DNA of 34,927 bases, taken from assembly GCA_028818795.1 (NCBI GenBank), contig JAPPND010000135.1:1-34927 (forward strand), written 5' to 3'. The notes under the pieces are model-generated. The model made no database searches and was not told where the DNA came from. It saw nothing but the letters and a program-made list of their open reading frames with translations. Within the stretch, counting starts at the first letter, position 1. The number at the start of each line of letters is the position of its first letter. Both the position numbers and the translations under genes were made by a program. Source of the stretch: Gammaproteobacteria bacterium. GTDB taxonomy: Bacteria > Pseudomonadota > Gammaproteobacteria > Pseudomonadales > Azotimanducaceae. Shown piece after piece: positions 6,137-14,879 of this stretch.

Positions 6137-8323
6137 ATGACGAGGTACCGAGCGCTTGCCGGTGTCGCGGTTGGAGCGCTGGTCGCCGTAGGCGGGCAGG
6201 CGCGAGACGACGACTGGCCTGAGGCGTGGTACCAGCCGCCGAAAACCGCCAGCGAGCTTGGCATCACGTCCTTTGCCCAGAGCCCCTACCTAAATGATCG
6301 CGACCTCCCGCCGGTGCAGGAACGCCTGCCGGACGATCCGGTGGTCATCCAGCCCTACCGGTCCATCGGCAAATACGGCGGGACCGCGCGGATTCCCATC
6401 TGGGACTCTTGGCAGTTCTTCAACTGGGAACATGCGCTGACGCTCTCGGCGGACATGCGCAACGTGCTGCCCAACCTGGCCGAGTCCTGGAGCTTGAGCG
6501 AGGATGGCCGCGTCACCACGGTCCGGCTGCGCCCCGGCGTCAAGTGGTCCGACGGCGAGCCGCTGACCGCGGACGACTTCTGGTTTCGCCTCGTGCACGT
6601 CTGGATGGATCCCGAGATGTCGCCGATCGTGTACCGCCTGGTGCAGGGCTGCGAGTTCGTGAAGATCGACGATTTGACCTTCGAGTACCGCTTCCCGGAA
6701 CCGAACCCCATGTTCGCCAACTTCTTCGCCCAGTACGGCAGCCACTTCGTCGATCCCATGCACTTCTTCAAGCAGTACCACCCGGCCTTCCGGGACCGCG
6801 AGGAGCTTGCCGCGTTGGTGGAGGAGAAGGGATTCGTCACCTGGATGGCGATGTACGGGGCCTATCGGGGCTGGGGCAACGAGGAGGCGGTGAGGGTGCC
6901 GACCTTGCGGGCGTACAAGGTCGTGCAGCGGACGCCGACCAAGATGCGCTTGGAGCGCAACCCCTACTACTTCAAGATCGACCCGGCAGGGAACCAGTTG
7001 CCCTATATCGACGCCATCGACGCGATCATCCTGCTCGAGAACTCCCCGATGATCGCCTTCCAGGCGGCCACCGGACAGCTCGACTTCACGGCCTTCACGC
7101 TCAAGACGCAGGACATTCCGCTGCTCAAACTCGGCGAGGTGAAGGGCCTAAACAAGGTCCACATCTGGCATCGCGTCCACATCAGCGATGTCGCCATCCA
7201 GCCCAACTACAACTACGACGACCCGAAGTACCGCGATCTGCTCTGGGGCAAGGGCGAACGCCGGTTCATCCGGGCGCTGTCCCATGCCATCGACCGGGAC
7301 CAGATGAACGAGGTGATCTACTTCGGACGCGGCGTGCCCAGCCAGGTGACGGCGCATCCGTCGAGCCGCTGGTACGAGGATCGCTTCGCGCAGGCGCACA
7401 TCCGCTACGACCCGGACCATGCCCGCGCGCTGTTGGACGAACTGGGACTCCACGACACCGACGGCGATGGACTGCGGGAATACGCGGACGGCACGAGGCT
7501 CACGATTACCTTCGAGTACCTGGACTTCGAGACGCCCAAGGAAATCACCATGGAACTGGTGCGCGACTACTGGCGGGAAGTCGGCATCGACCTGCGCCTG
7601 AAGTCGGTGGAGCGGAGCCTGCAGTCGGAACGCGCCCAGGCCAACAAGATGCAGATGACGCTCTGGCACGCCGACAAGGTCACCGACATCCTGTTTCCGC
7701 TGGTGCCGGACTGGTTCTACCCCCACCGGTCGGGCTGGGACATCGCCATGTGGAACCACTGGGCCAGGTACTACCAGACTGACGGCGAGCTCGGCGAGCA
7801 GCCGCCGCCGCTGGTCAGAGAGCTACAGTACTGGGGCGACCAGTTGCGCGAAGCCACCACGGAAGCGCATCGGACGAAGGCGGCCAAGACGCTGCTTGAG
7901 GCCGCTGCCGAGAATCTGTGGACGATCGGTACGGTCGGGCAGGCGCCGCATCCGGTGGTCGTCTCGACGCGATTGAAGAACGTCACCGAGTCCGGCATTT
8001 GGGGCTGGGACAACCGTTGGACGTTGTCCTACCACCCGTCGACCTGGTACTTCGACGACGCCAATGCTCCCGTAGGGGACGCCCTTGTGGCGTCCCGGCG
8101 CGCCCAAAGGGCGCGATCGAGAATGCCTGACGGCATTCTCGGGCATGTGGCCGAGCCAAACAGGACATTCGATGCGGGCGACCACAACGCGCCCGCCAGG
8201 GCGCGCGGTCGCCCCTACGACCTGGGACGAACCGTAGGGGACGGGCTTGTCCCGTCCCGTGCCGAGTCAACGGGCGTACCAGACGCTGGCAACGACACCC
8301 TCGGCGAAAGGACTTCCCGGTGA
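6137..8323 (+). CDS. Peptide-type ABC transporter substrate-binding protein 1, with repeat-derived C-terminal tail
   Basis: This 728-residue family-5 (oligopeptide-type) periplasmic binding protein has a signal peptide at about 1-23, ending VAVGGQA. The fold is recognisable from VTTVRLRPGVKWSDGEPLTADDF, NPYYFKIDPAGNQLPYIDAI and IRALSHAIDRDQM-like pieces, and a Ca-loop-like DTDGDGLREY. Start ATG 6137 is chosen because it begins the signal peptide; the frame is open further upstream. Residues 1-643 parallel the second binding protein of this cassette. Residues 644-728 (from base 8066) have no counterpart there and are encoded by palindromic repeats (8071-8259) plus a short remainder. The stop overlaps the permease start as GTGA. 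Imported ligands are probably peptides, but this is family-level inference. Confidence 0.9.
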   Translation: MTRYRALAGVAVGALVAVGGQARDDDWPEAWYQPPKTASELGITSFAQSPYLNDRDLPPVQERLPDDPVVIQPYRSIGKYGGTARIPIWDSWQFFNWEHALTLSADMRNVLPNLAESWSLSEDGRVTTVRLRPGVKWSDGEPLTADDFWFRLVHVWMDPEMSPIVYRLVQGCEFVKIDDLTFEYRFPEPNPMFANFFAQYGSHFVDPMHFFKQYHPAFRDREELAALVEEKGFVTWMAMYGAYRGWGNEEAVRVPTLRAYKVVQRTPTKMRLERNPYYFKIDPAGNQLPYIDAIDAIILLENSPMIAFQAATGQLDFTAFTLKTQDIPLLKLGEVKGLNKVHIWHRVHISDVAIQPNYNYDDPKYRDLLWGKGERRFIRALSHAIDRDQMNEVIYFGRGVPSQVTAHPSSRWYEDRFAQAHIRYDPDHARALLDELGLHDTDGDGLREYADGTRLTITFEYLDFETPKEITMELVRDYWREVGIDLRLKSVERSLQSERAQANKMQMTLWHADKVTDILFPLVPDWFYPHRSGWDIAMWNHWARYYQTDGELGEQPPPLVRELQYWGDQLREATTEAHRTKAAKTLLEAAAENLWTIGTVGQAPHPVVVSTRLKNVTESGIWGWDNRWTLSYHPSTWYFDDANAPVGDALVASRRAQRARSRMPDGILGHVAEPNRTFDAGDHNAPARARGRPYDLGRTVGDGLVPSRAESTGVPDAGNDTLGERTSR
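8071..8097 (+). repeat. GTAGGGG palindromic repeat, copy A (inside coding region)
   Basis: CGTAGGGGACG-type start, with perfect 8-base arms GGGACGCC (8076-8083) and GGCGTCCC (8089-8096) around loop CTTGT. It is translated in frame as VGDALVASR within the first binding protein. Confidence 0.85.
8099..8115. repeat. Inverted repeat within the repeat cluster
   Basis: Perfect 7-base arms CGCGCCC and GGGCGCG around AAA, directly after copy A. It is part of the composite element in the tail of the first binding protein. Confidence 0.7.
8118..8141. repeat. Perfect 10-base inverted repeat
   Basis: CGAGAATGCC (8118-8127) and GGCATTCTCG (8132-8141) surround TGAC. It is the third hairpin of the composite element. 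Confidence 0.75.
8176..8219 (-). repeat. GTAGGGG palindromic repeat, copy B (inverted)
   Basis: Read on the minus strand from 8219 this starts CGTAGGGGCGACC. Outer arms GGGCGACC (8176-8183) and GGTCGCCC (8207-8214) are perfect complements and enclose a second hairpin (GCGCCC / GGGCGC around GCCA-type centre). It has the same GTAGGGG head as copies A and C but a different stem. Confidence 0.7.
8233..8259 (+). repeat. GTAGGGG palindromic repeat, copy C (inside coding region)
   Basis: Arms GGGACGGG (8238-8245) and CCCGTCCC (8251-8258) around loop CTTGT. It lies exactly 162 bases after copy A, so it is in the same reading frame and gives VGDGLVPSR. It is identical in sequence to the copy at 34815-34841. 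Confidence 0.85.
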
Positions 8324-9303
8324 GGTCGTACCTGATCTCCCGGCTACTGGGGATGATCCCGACGCTCGCCGTCATTTCCGTGATCATCTTCGTGGTGATC
8401 CAGCTTCCCCCCGGCGACATCGTCACCTCGATGCTAGACCGCCTGCAGGCGCAAGGGGTCGACACCACCGAGGAATACGTCCAGAACCTGCGTGCCCAGT
8501 ACAACCTCGACAAGCCGTTGGTGCTGCAGTACTTCTACTGGGCGGGCAACCTGCTGACCGGCGACATGGGGTACTCGCACCTGTATTCCCGGCCGGTCAA
8601 CGACCTGTTGTGGGAGCGGCTGGGCTACACGCTGTCGATAACGGTCTCCGCGCTGTTCTTCATGTGGATCGTCGCCTTGCCGATCGGCATCTATTCGGCG
8701 ATCCGGCAGTACTCCATCGGCGACTACATCATGACCAGCGTCGCCCTGGTCGGCGTGGCGACGCCGCCGTTCATGGTGGCTTTGATCTTCATGCACATCG
8801 GCTTCGAATGGTTCGGGGTGAGTACCGGCGGCCTGTTCTCGCCCGAGTACGAAGACGCGCCTTGGAGCTGGGGCCGGGTGGTCGACCTCCTGAGCCATAT
8901 CTGGATACCGATGATCATCGTCGGTCTCGGCTCGGCGGCGTTCACCATGCGGATCCTGCGTGCCAACCTGCTCGACGAACTGAACAAGCCCTACGTGGTC
9001 ACGGCCCGCGCCAAGGGCGTGGGACCCGCAAAGCTCATCATCAAGTACCCCGTGCGGATCGCCATCAACCCCTTCATCAGCACGATCGGTTTCGTGCTGC
9101 CGAGCCTGATTTCCGGGGAGGCCATCGTGTCGCTGGTGATGGGGCTGCCGACCATCGGACCGTTGCTGCTGCAGGCGCTACTCAACCAGGACATGTTCCT
9201 GGCCGGCAGCCTCCTGATGTGGCTCGCGATCCTGACGGTGGTGGGCATCCTGCTGTCCGACATCCTGCTCGCCTGGCTCGACCCGCGAATTCGCTATGAG
9301 TGA
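8320..9303 (+). CDS. Peptide-type ABC transporter permease, DppB-like
   Basis: This 327-residue inner-membrane permease of the oligopeptide/dipeptide type begins with the family signature MRSYLISRLLGMIPTLAVIS. About six membrane spans are visible (near 10-30, 100-125, 135-160, 190-210, 250-275 and 295-315). The EAA-type loop that contacts the ATPase is in VVTARAKGVGPAKLIIKYPVR. The GTG start overlaps the stop of the binding-protein gene (GTGA) and has AAAGGA about 8 bases upstream, so translation is probably coupled to the repeat-bearing gene before it. It would pair with the DppC-like permease whose start overlaps its end by 8 bases. Confidence 0.93.
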   Translation: MRSYLISRLLGMIPTLAVISVIIFVVIQLPPGDIVTSMLDRLQAQGVDTTEEYVQNLRAQYNLDKPLVLQYFYWAGNLLTGDMGYSHLYSRPVNDLLWERLGYTLSITVSALFFMWIVALPIGIYSAIRQYSIGDYIMTSVALVGVATPPFMVALIFMHIGFEWFGVSTGGLFSPEYEDAPWSWGRVVDLLSHIWIPMIIVGLGSAAFTMRILRANLLDELNKPYVVTARAKGVGPAKLIIKYPVRIAINPFISTIGFVLPSLISGEAIVSLVMGLPTIGPLLLQALLNQDMFLAGSLLMWLAILTVVGILLSDILLAWLDPRIRYE

Positions 9304-10441
9304 GGCCGTGCTCAATCCCGTTGCGGAAGCTTCGATCAGCCGGGAGGAGACCGCGACGATATCGCCCAGGCGCCTGATCTGGCTCCGCTTCCGTCGCCAT
9401 CGCCTGGCGTACTTCAGCGGCATCTTCCTGCTGCTGATGTACATCATCACGGGTTTCTGCGAGTTCGTCTCGCCCTACGGCACCACCACGCGCAACGACG
9501 ACGCCATCAACGCGCCGCCGATGCGCGTTCACTTCTTCGACGCCGAAGGCAACTTCCACCTGCGACCCTTCGTCTACGCCTACCGGATGGAGGTCAACGA
9601 GGACACCTGGATGCGGGAGTACTCGGAGGACACCAGCCGGATGTTCCCGATCCGCTTCTTCGCCCGCGGCGAAGCCTACGTGATGTGGAACCTTTTCAGG
9701 TCCGACCGGCACCTGTTCACGACGGACGAGGGCGGCTACATCCACCTGTTCGGCACCGATCAGCTTGGGCGCGACATGTTCTCCCGGGTGTTCTACGGGG
9801 GACGCATTTCCATGTCCATCGGTCTGGTGGGCGTGGTGCTGACCCTGGTTCTCGGCATCTTCATCGGAGGCATCGCGGGCTACTTGGGCGGCATCGCGGA
9901 CCGGGTCGTGAACAAGGCGATCGAAGTGCTCACGTCCATACCGGGACTGCCCCTCTGGATGGCGCTTTCCGCCGCGCTGCCCGCGCACTGGTCGCCCCTC
10001 CTTGTCTATTTCGGCATCACCATCATCCTGTCGCTTTTCGGATGGACGGGTCTCGCCCGTCAGGTCCGCGGCCGCTTCCTGTCGCTTCGGGAGGAGGAGT
10101 TCGTGATGGCGGCGCGACTCATCGGCGCCGACACGCCGCGGGTCATCACGAAACACATGCTGCCGAGCTTCTCGAGCCACATCATCGCCACGGCGACCTT
10201 GGCCGTGCCGGCGATGATCCTCGGCGAAACGGCCTTATCCTTCCTCGGCATTGGCCTGCGGCCACCGGTGGTTAGCTGGGGCGTGCTGCTTTTTCAGGCG
10301 CAGAACCCCTTGGTCATCGAGATGACGCCTTGGCAGATGCTGCCCGGACTGTTCGTCGTGCTGGTGGTGATGGCGTTCAACCTGCTCGGGGACGGCTTGC
10401 GGGATGCCGCAGACCCCTACAGCACGGCGGGCGCGAAATGA
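9296..10441 (+). CDS. Peptide-type ABC transporter permease, DppC-like (long form)
   Basis: This 381-residue second permease subunit has an N-terminal membrane span at about 38-58, then a long periplasmic insert of roughly 90 residues, then the usual permease core from GTDQLGRDMFSRVFYGGRISM. The insert and total length resemble YejE-like permeases rather than the shorter DppC. The ATPase-coupling loop is in FVMAARLIGADTPRVITKHMLP. It overlaps the preceding permease by 8 bases and the following ATPase by 4 (ATGA), marking a tightly coupled operon. It is expected to form the transmembrane pore with the DppB-like subunit. Confidence 0.93.
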   Translation: MSEAVLNPVAEASISREETATISPRRLIWLRFRRHRLAYFSGIFLLLMYIITGFCEFVSPYGTTTRNDDAINAPPMRVHFFDAEGNFHLRPFVYAYRMEVNEDTWMREYSEDTSRMFPIRFFARGEAYVMWNLFRSDRHLFTTDEGGYIHLFGTDQLGRDMFSRVFYGGRISMSIGLVGVVLTLVLGIFIGGIAGYLGGIADRVVNKAIEVLTSIPGLPLWMALSAALPAHWSPLLVYFGITIILSLFGWTGLARQVRGRFLSLREEEFVMAARLIGADTPRVITKHMLPSFSSHIIATATLAVPAMILGETALSFLGIGLRPPVVSWGVLLFQAQNPLVIEMTPWQMLPGLFVVLVVMAFNLLGDGLRDAADPYSTAGAK

Positions 10442-11385
10442 CGGACACGGTTCTCAAGGTCCGCGATCTCGCGGTCGACTTCAAGACGGACTTGGGTACC
10501 ACTCATGCCTTGGTGGACGTGGGCTTCGACATGCCGCGCGGCAAGGTGACCGCCATCGTCGGTGAGTCCGGGTCCGGCAAGTCGGTCACGGCCAACTGCA
10601 TCATGCGCTTGATCCAGCCGCCCGGGCGGATCGTCGGCGGCACCGTCGACTTCTCGCCGATCCGAATGGATCCGTTCGAGATCACCTCCCTCGGCAAGCG
10701 CGACCCGAGGCTCCAGGAACTGCGCGGGGGTCTCATCAGCATGGTCTTCCAGGAGCCGATGACCGCCTTGTCGCCGGTCTACACGGTGGGCAATCAGGTC
10801 GCGGAGGCCATCCTCTGCCACCGCAAGGTCGGCCGCAAAGAGGCGTGGAAGGAAGCCGCGGAGATGCTGGAACGGGTTGGGATCGACGACATCGACCGGC
10901 GCATCCGCATGTATCCGTTCGAGTTCTCCGGGGGCATGCGGCAGCGCGTCGTGATTGCCATGGCGCTCGTATGCCATCCCGAAATACTGATTTGCGATGA
11001 ACCGACGACAGCCCTCGACGTGACCATCCAGGCGGAGATCTTGACGCTCATCCGGGACCTGCAGCAGGAACTCAGCAACTCCGTCCTGTTCATCACCCAC
11101 GACATTGGGGTCGTCGCCCAGTTGGCGGATCAGGTGGTGGTCATGTACCAGGGGAGGGTGCTGGAGATCGGCACGGTGCGCCAGGTCTTGAAGACGCCGA
11201 TGCATCCCTACACCAAGGGGCTCTTGGCAGCAATCCCGGGGCTCGCGCCGAAAGGCGTGCCGCTTGCGACCATCGGCAGTGTGGTCGGCGATGCGGACAT
11301 CGAGAAGCCCTATCCGTTGATCACGCTGCGCGACGGCCGGCAGGTGAGCCTGCCGCGAGACCAGGTACAAGGGGCCATCGCATGA
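10438..11385 (+). CDS. Peptide-type ABC transporter ATP-binding protein, DppD-like
   Basis: This 315-residue ATPase powers the transporter. Walker A is GESGSGKS (near residue 42), the Q-loop is MVFQEPM, the ABC signature is FSGGMRQR, Walker B is ILICDEPTTALD, and the switch histidine is in FITHDIGVV. The oligopeptide-type C-terminal region begins at HPYTKGLLAAIPG. The start at ATG 10438 overlaps the DppC-like stop by four bases; an upstream extension of the frame inside the permease gene is not used. All catalytic motifs are intact. Confidence 0.93.
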   Translation: MTDTVLKVRDLAVDFKTDLGTTHALVDVGFDMPRGKVTAIVGESGSGKSVTANCIMRLIQPPGRIVGGTVDFSPIRMDPFEITSLGKRDPRLQELRGGLISMVFQEPMTALSPVYTVGNQVAEAILCHRKVGRKEAWKEAAEMLERVGIDDIDRRIRMYPFEFSGGMRQRVVIAMALVCHPEILICDEPTTALDVTIQAEILTLIRDLQQELSNSVLFITHDIGVVAQLADQVVVMYQGRVLEIGTVRQVLKTPMHPYTKGLLAAIPGLAPKGVPLATIGSVVGDADIEKPYPLITLRDGRQVSLPRDQVQGAIA

Positions 11386-12212
11386 GCGACGCCGCGGCCA
11401 ACGGCTTGCTCCTCGAGGTCGAAGGCCTTTCCAAGCTATTCGACGGCGTTCCCGCCGTGGAGGACGTCTCCTTCGAGGTGCGTCGCTCGGAGACGCTGGG
11501 CATCGTCGGCGAGTCGGGATCGGGCAAGACCACCTTGGTCCGCGCCATCCTCCGGGCAATCGATCCCGACCGCGGGATCGTGCGCTTCAACAGTTCGACC
11601 GGTTGGGTCGAACTGCAAGACATGACCGCGAAGGAACTGATACCGCTGCGCCGCGAAATGCAGATGATCTTCCAGGATCCTTTCGCCTCGCTCAATCCGC
11701 GCATGACTGTCCGCGAGATCCTGGAGGAACCGCTGATCATCCATCGCGTCGGCAGCGGCACACAACGTCTCGAGGCGGTTCGGGACATGCTCGCCCACGT
11801 GCAGTTGGAGGAAGACTCGCTGACCCGCTATCCGCACGCCTTCTCGGGCGGGCAGCGACAGCGGATCGGCATCGCGCGGGCGTTGATCCTACGTCCGAAC
11901 CTGGTCGTCTGCGACGAATCGGTGTCGGCCCTGGACGTGTCCGTGCAGGCGCAGATCATCAACCTCTTGGAAGAGCTTCAGAACGAACTGGGGCTCACGT
12001 ACCTGTTCGTGGCCCACGACCTGAGCGTGGTTCAGCACATCTGCGACCGGGTTCTGGTGATGCATCGCGGCCAGGTGGTGGAAAGCGGCACCGTGGAGGA
12101 GATCTTCGAGACACCCAAGGAGCCCTACACGCGCCTGCTGCTGTCGGCGGTGCCGTCGCCGGACCCGGATGTGCCGCTCAAGCCCCTGGACCGACGCGAG
12201 CTTGGGCTCTAG
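11382..12212 (+). CDS. Peptide-type ABC transporter ATP-binding protein, DppF-like
   Basis: This 276-residue second ATPase starts in an ATGA overlap with the first. Walker A is GESGSGKT, the Q-loop is MIFQDPFASLNPRM, the signature is FSGGQRQRIGIARAL, Walker B is LVVCDESVSALD, and the switch histidine is in FVAHDLSVV. It is somewhat shorter than typical DppF proteins (about 320 residues) because the C-terminal region after EPYTRLLLSAVP is brief. The two ATPases are expected to act as a heterodimer under the two permeases. Confidence 0.93.
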   Translation: MSDAAANGLLLEVEGLSKLFDGVPAVEDVSFEVRRSETLGIVGESGSGKTTLVRAILRAIDPDRGIVRFNSSTGWVELQDMTAKELIPLRREMQMIFQDPFASLNPRMTVREILEEPLIIHRVGSGTQRLEAVRDMLAHVQLEEDSLTRYPHAFSGGQRQRIGIARALILRPNLVVCDESVSALDVSVQAQIINLLEELQNELGLTYLFVAHDLSVVQHICDRVLVMHRGQVVESGTVEEIFETPKEPYTRLLLSAVPSPDPDVPLKPLDRRELGL

Positions 12213-12222
12213 CCTACCCACC

Positions 12223-12912
12223 TTGAACCCCCGGGCGCTGCTGCCCCTCGTGGTGCCGGTCGCGCTGGCGGTCTTGGTGATTGTTGTATTTCGCGACCCG
12301 ACCTACCGATTTCCCGTGCTGGCGTTCCTGATGCCGATTTTCCTTCGTGGTGCTGCAACCGCTGCAGGCATCTATGACCGCAGGACGAGACCTTCCGTGA
12401 CGGCACGGGTGTTCAGCACGTTCGGATTCGCGGGGTTCATCGTCGGGTGGCTGCTCACGTTCTCGGTGGTCGGTTTCGTCATCGCGGTGGGCGTGTTCGA
12501 CGAGGAACCGTCGGGAGATCTACTCGAGCGGATCATGTTCGTCGCGGCGGCGGGGCTCACGCTGGCCGCTTGGTTCATATGGCCCTGGTATGCCCGGGAG
12601 GTGCTCGCCGATTGGCCTCGCCAGGATGTTCGGATCTGGACTTCGTCGGGAAACCGTTGGGACCGGGTGTTCACGGCTTGGCGTCTACAGCAGATGGCCG
12701 CGTCGGGTGCCATCCGTTGGCGCGGCTTCGGCGCGACGGCGCTGGTGGTGGCCTGCCTCGTGGTGTCGGCAGCCGTCGGCGCCAACGACGGCATCGTTGC
12801 GCGGCTCGCGGAAGTCGGTGCCCTGTTGTTGCTGCCTCCGGCCCACGTGATGATCGTTCTCGAAGCCCATGCGCTTTGCGCCCGTTGGACACAACGGGTG
12901 AACGCGCAATGA
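12223..12912 (+). CDS. Hypothetical multi-span membrane protein in the ABC cassette
   Basis: This protein of about 229 residues is not recognised. Six probable membrane spans can be seen: VVPVALAVLVIVVF, FPVLAFLMPIFL, FAGFIVGWLLTFSVVGFVIAV, IMFVAAAGLTLAAWFIW, ATALVVACLVVSAAVG, and EVGALLLLPPAHVMIVLEA. The start is uncertain: TTG 12223 gives a natural N-terminus just after the ATPase stop, while ATG 12169 in the same frame would overlap the ATPase by 44 bases. No clear Shine-Dalgarno marks either. Its stop overlaps the start of the second binding protein (ATGA), so it belongs to the operon. It could modulate or anchor the transporter, but nothing in the sequence shows this. Confidence 0.7.
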   Translation: MNPRALLPLVVPVALAVLVIVVFRDPTYRFPVLAFLMPIFLRGAATAAGIYDRRTRPSVTARVFSTFGFAGFIVGWLLTFSVVGFVIAVGVFDEEPSGDLLERIMFVAAAGLTLAAWFIWPWYAREVLADWPRQDVRIWTSSGNRWDRVFTAWRLQQMAASGAIRWRGFGATALVVACLVVSAAVGANDGIVARLAEVGALLLLPPAHVMIVLEAHALCARWTQRVNAQ

Positions 12913-14879
12913 GTTCTGCCTGCCGGCGCCACTTGGCCAGCGTTGCCGCGCTGGCCGCATTGTCCGTCACGGCGCAGACGCCGGAGCAGACGGTCCTCCC
13001 GCCGCAGTGGTTCCAAGCGCCGCAGACCGCGAGCCAACTTGGCATCGCGAGCTTCTCGCAGAGTCCCTACCTGGACGGTCGAAATCTACCACCCGTCGAA
13101 CAACGCCTCCCCGACGATCCCGTCGTGATCCAGCCCTACGAGTCCATCGGCGAGTACGGGGGCACGGCGCGCATCACGATCTGGGACACCTGGCAGTTCT
13201 TCAACTGGGAGCACGCGGTCACGATTTCGGCCGACATGCGCGGGGTGCTGCCCAACCTCGCGGAGTCCTTCGAGGTAAGCGAAGACGGGCGGACCACGAC
13301 CATCCGGCTACGCCCCGGCACTAGGTGGTCGGACGGCACGCCGCTCACCGCCGACGACTTCATGTTCCGGTTCAACCACGTCTGGCTCGATCCGGAGATG
13401 TCGCCCATCGTCGACCGGATGGTGCAGGGCTGCGAATTCGTGAAGCTGGACGAGTTGACCTTCAGTTACGTCTTTCCCGAGCCGAATCCCTTGTTCATCA
13501 ACCAGTTCGCGCAGTACGGCAGCCATTTCGCGGACCCGATGCATTTCTTCAAGGATTACCACCCCGCTTTCAGGGCCAAGGAGGAACTCGATGCGCTGGT
13601 CGAGGAAGAGGGGTTCGTGACCTGGATGGCGATGTACGGCTCGCTGCGCGGCTGGGGCAACGAAGACGCCGTGAAGGTACCGACGCTGCGGGCCTACAAG
13701 GTGATCCAGCGTACGCCGACGAAGATGCGCCTTGAACGCAATCCCTACTACTTCAAGATCGATCCGGCGGGCAACCAGTTGCCCTACATCGACGCCATCG
13801 ACGCGATCATCCTGCTTGAGAACTCGCAGATGATCACTTTCCAGGCGGCCACCGGTCAGCTCGACTTCGCGGCGTTCACCCTCAAGACCCAGGATATCCC
13901 GCTATTGAAACTCGGCGAGGTGAAGGGCGTCAACAAGGTGCACATCTGGCACCGGCTGCACATCAGTGATGTCGCGCTGCAGGCGAACTACAACCACGAC
14001 GATCCGAAGTACCGGGAACTCGTTTGGGGCAAGGGCGAACGACGTTTCATGCGGGCGCTGTCCCATGCCATCGACCGGGATCAAATGAACAAAACCATCT
14101 ACTTCGGCCGCGGCATCCCGAGCCAGGTCACGGCGCATCCCACCAGCCGCTGGTACCAGGAAGAGTGGGCCAAAGCGCACATCCGATACGACCCGGACCA
14201 CGCCCGGGCGTTGCTCGACGAACTCGGACTGCTAGACGTCGACGGCGACGGGCTGCGCGAATACCCCGACGGGTCGAAGCTGACGATCACCTTCGAGTAC
14301 CTGGATTTCGAGACGCCGAAGACCATCACCATGGAACTGGTGCGCGACTATTGGCGTGAGGTAGGCGTCGACGTGCGGCTGAAGTCCGTCGAGCGAAGCC
14401 TGCAGTCGGAGCGCGCCCAGGCCAACAAGATGCAGATGACGCTCTGGCATGCCGACAAGGTGACGGACATCCTGTTTCCGGTGGTGCCGGATTGGTTCTA
14501 TCCCTACCGCACGGGTTGGGAAATGTCCATGTGGAACCACTGGGCCCGGTACTACCAGACAGACGGCGAACTCGGCGAGGAGCCGCCGCCGGTTATCCGC
14601 GAACTGCAGTATTGGGGCGATGAACTGCGCCGCGCCACCACGGAGGAACGCCGGACCGAAGCCGCGCGGAGGTTGTTTCAGGCCCAGGCCGACAACCTCT
14701 GGACCATCGGCACGGTCGGGCAGGCGCCGCATCCGGTGGTGACGTCGACGCGTCTGAAGAACGTGCCGCCAACCGGCATCTGGGGCTGGGACAACCGCTG
14801 GACCTTGGCGTACCACCCGTCGACCTGGTACTTCGATGAGGAAGCGGCCAATGCCTCGATGGAGGGCGGAGACGACTAA
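12909..14879 (+). CDS. Peptide-type ABC transporter substrate-binding protein 2
   Basis: This 656-residue family-5 periplasmic binding protein has an N-terminal signal peptide of about 23 residues (ASVAALAALSVTAQ). It is strikingly similar over its whole length to binding protein 1 of the same cassette; long stretches such as NPYYFKIDPAGNQLPYIDAI and SLQSERAQANKMQMTLWHAD are identical. It ends normally at YFDEEAANASMEGGDD, without the repeat-derived tail of its paralogue. The start at ATG 12909 overlaps the preceding membrane-protein stop. The pair flanking one permease/ATPase set suggests tandem duplication and possibly two ligand ranges. Its stop overlaps the convergent HNH gene. Confidence 0.92.
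   Translation: MSSACRRHLASVAALAALSVTAQTPEQTVLPPQWFQAPQTASQLGIASFSQSPYLDGRNLPPVEQRLPDDPVVIQPYESIGEYGGTARITIWDTWQFFNWEHAVTISADMRGVLPNLAESFEVSEDGRTTTIRLRPGTRWSDGTPLTADDFMFRFNHVWLDPEMSPIVDRMVQGCEFVKLDELTFSYVFPEPNPLFINQFAQYGSHFADPMHFFKDYHPAFRAKEELDALVEEEGFVTWMAMYGSLRGWGNEDAVKVPTLRAYKVIQRTPTKMRLERNPYYFKIDPAGNQLPYIDAIDAIILLENSQMITFQAATGQLDFAAFTLKTQDIPLLKLGEVKGVNKVHIWHRLHISDVALQANYNHDDPKYRELVWGKGERRFMRALSHAIDRDQMNKTIYFGRGIPSQVTAHPTSRWYQEEWAKAHIRYDPDHARALLDELGLLDVDGDGLREYPDGSKLTITFEYLDFETPKTITMELVRDYWREVGVDVRLKSVERSLQSERAQANKMQMTLWHADKVTDILFPVVPDWFYPYRTGWEMSMWNHWARYYQTDGELGEEPPPVIRELQYWGDELRRATTEERRTEAARRLFQAQADNLWTIGTVGQAPHPVVTSTRLKNVPPTGIWGWDNRWTLAYHPSTWYFDEEAANASMEGGDD

Noticed and set aside
12447-12908. 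Upstream extension of the second binding protein
   Set aside because: It overlaps the membrane-protein gene in another frame and is not protein-like; the signal peptide begins at 12909.
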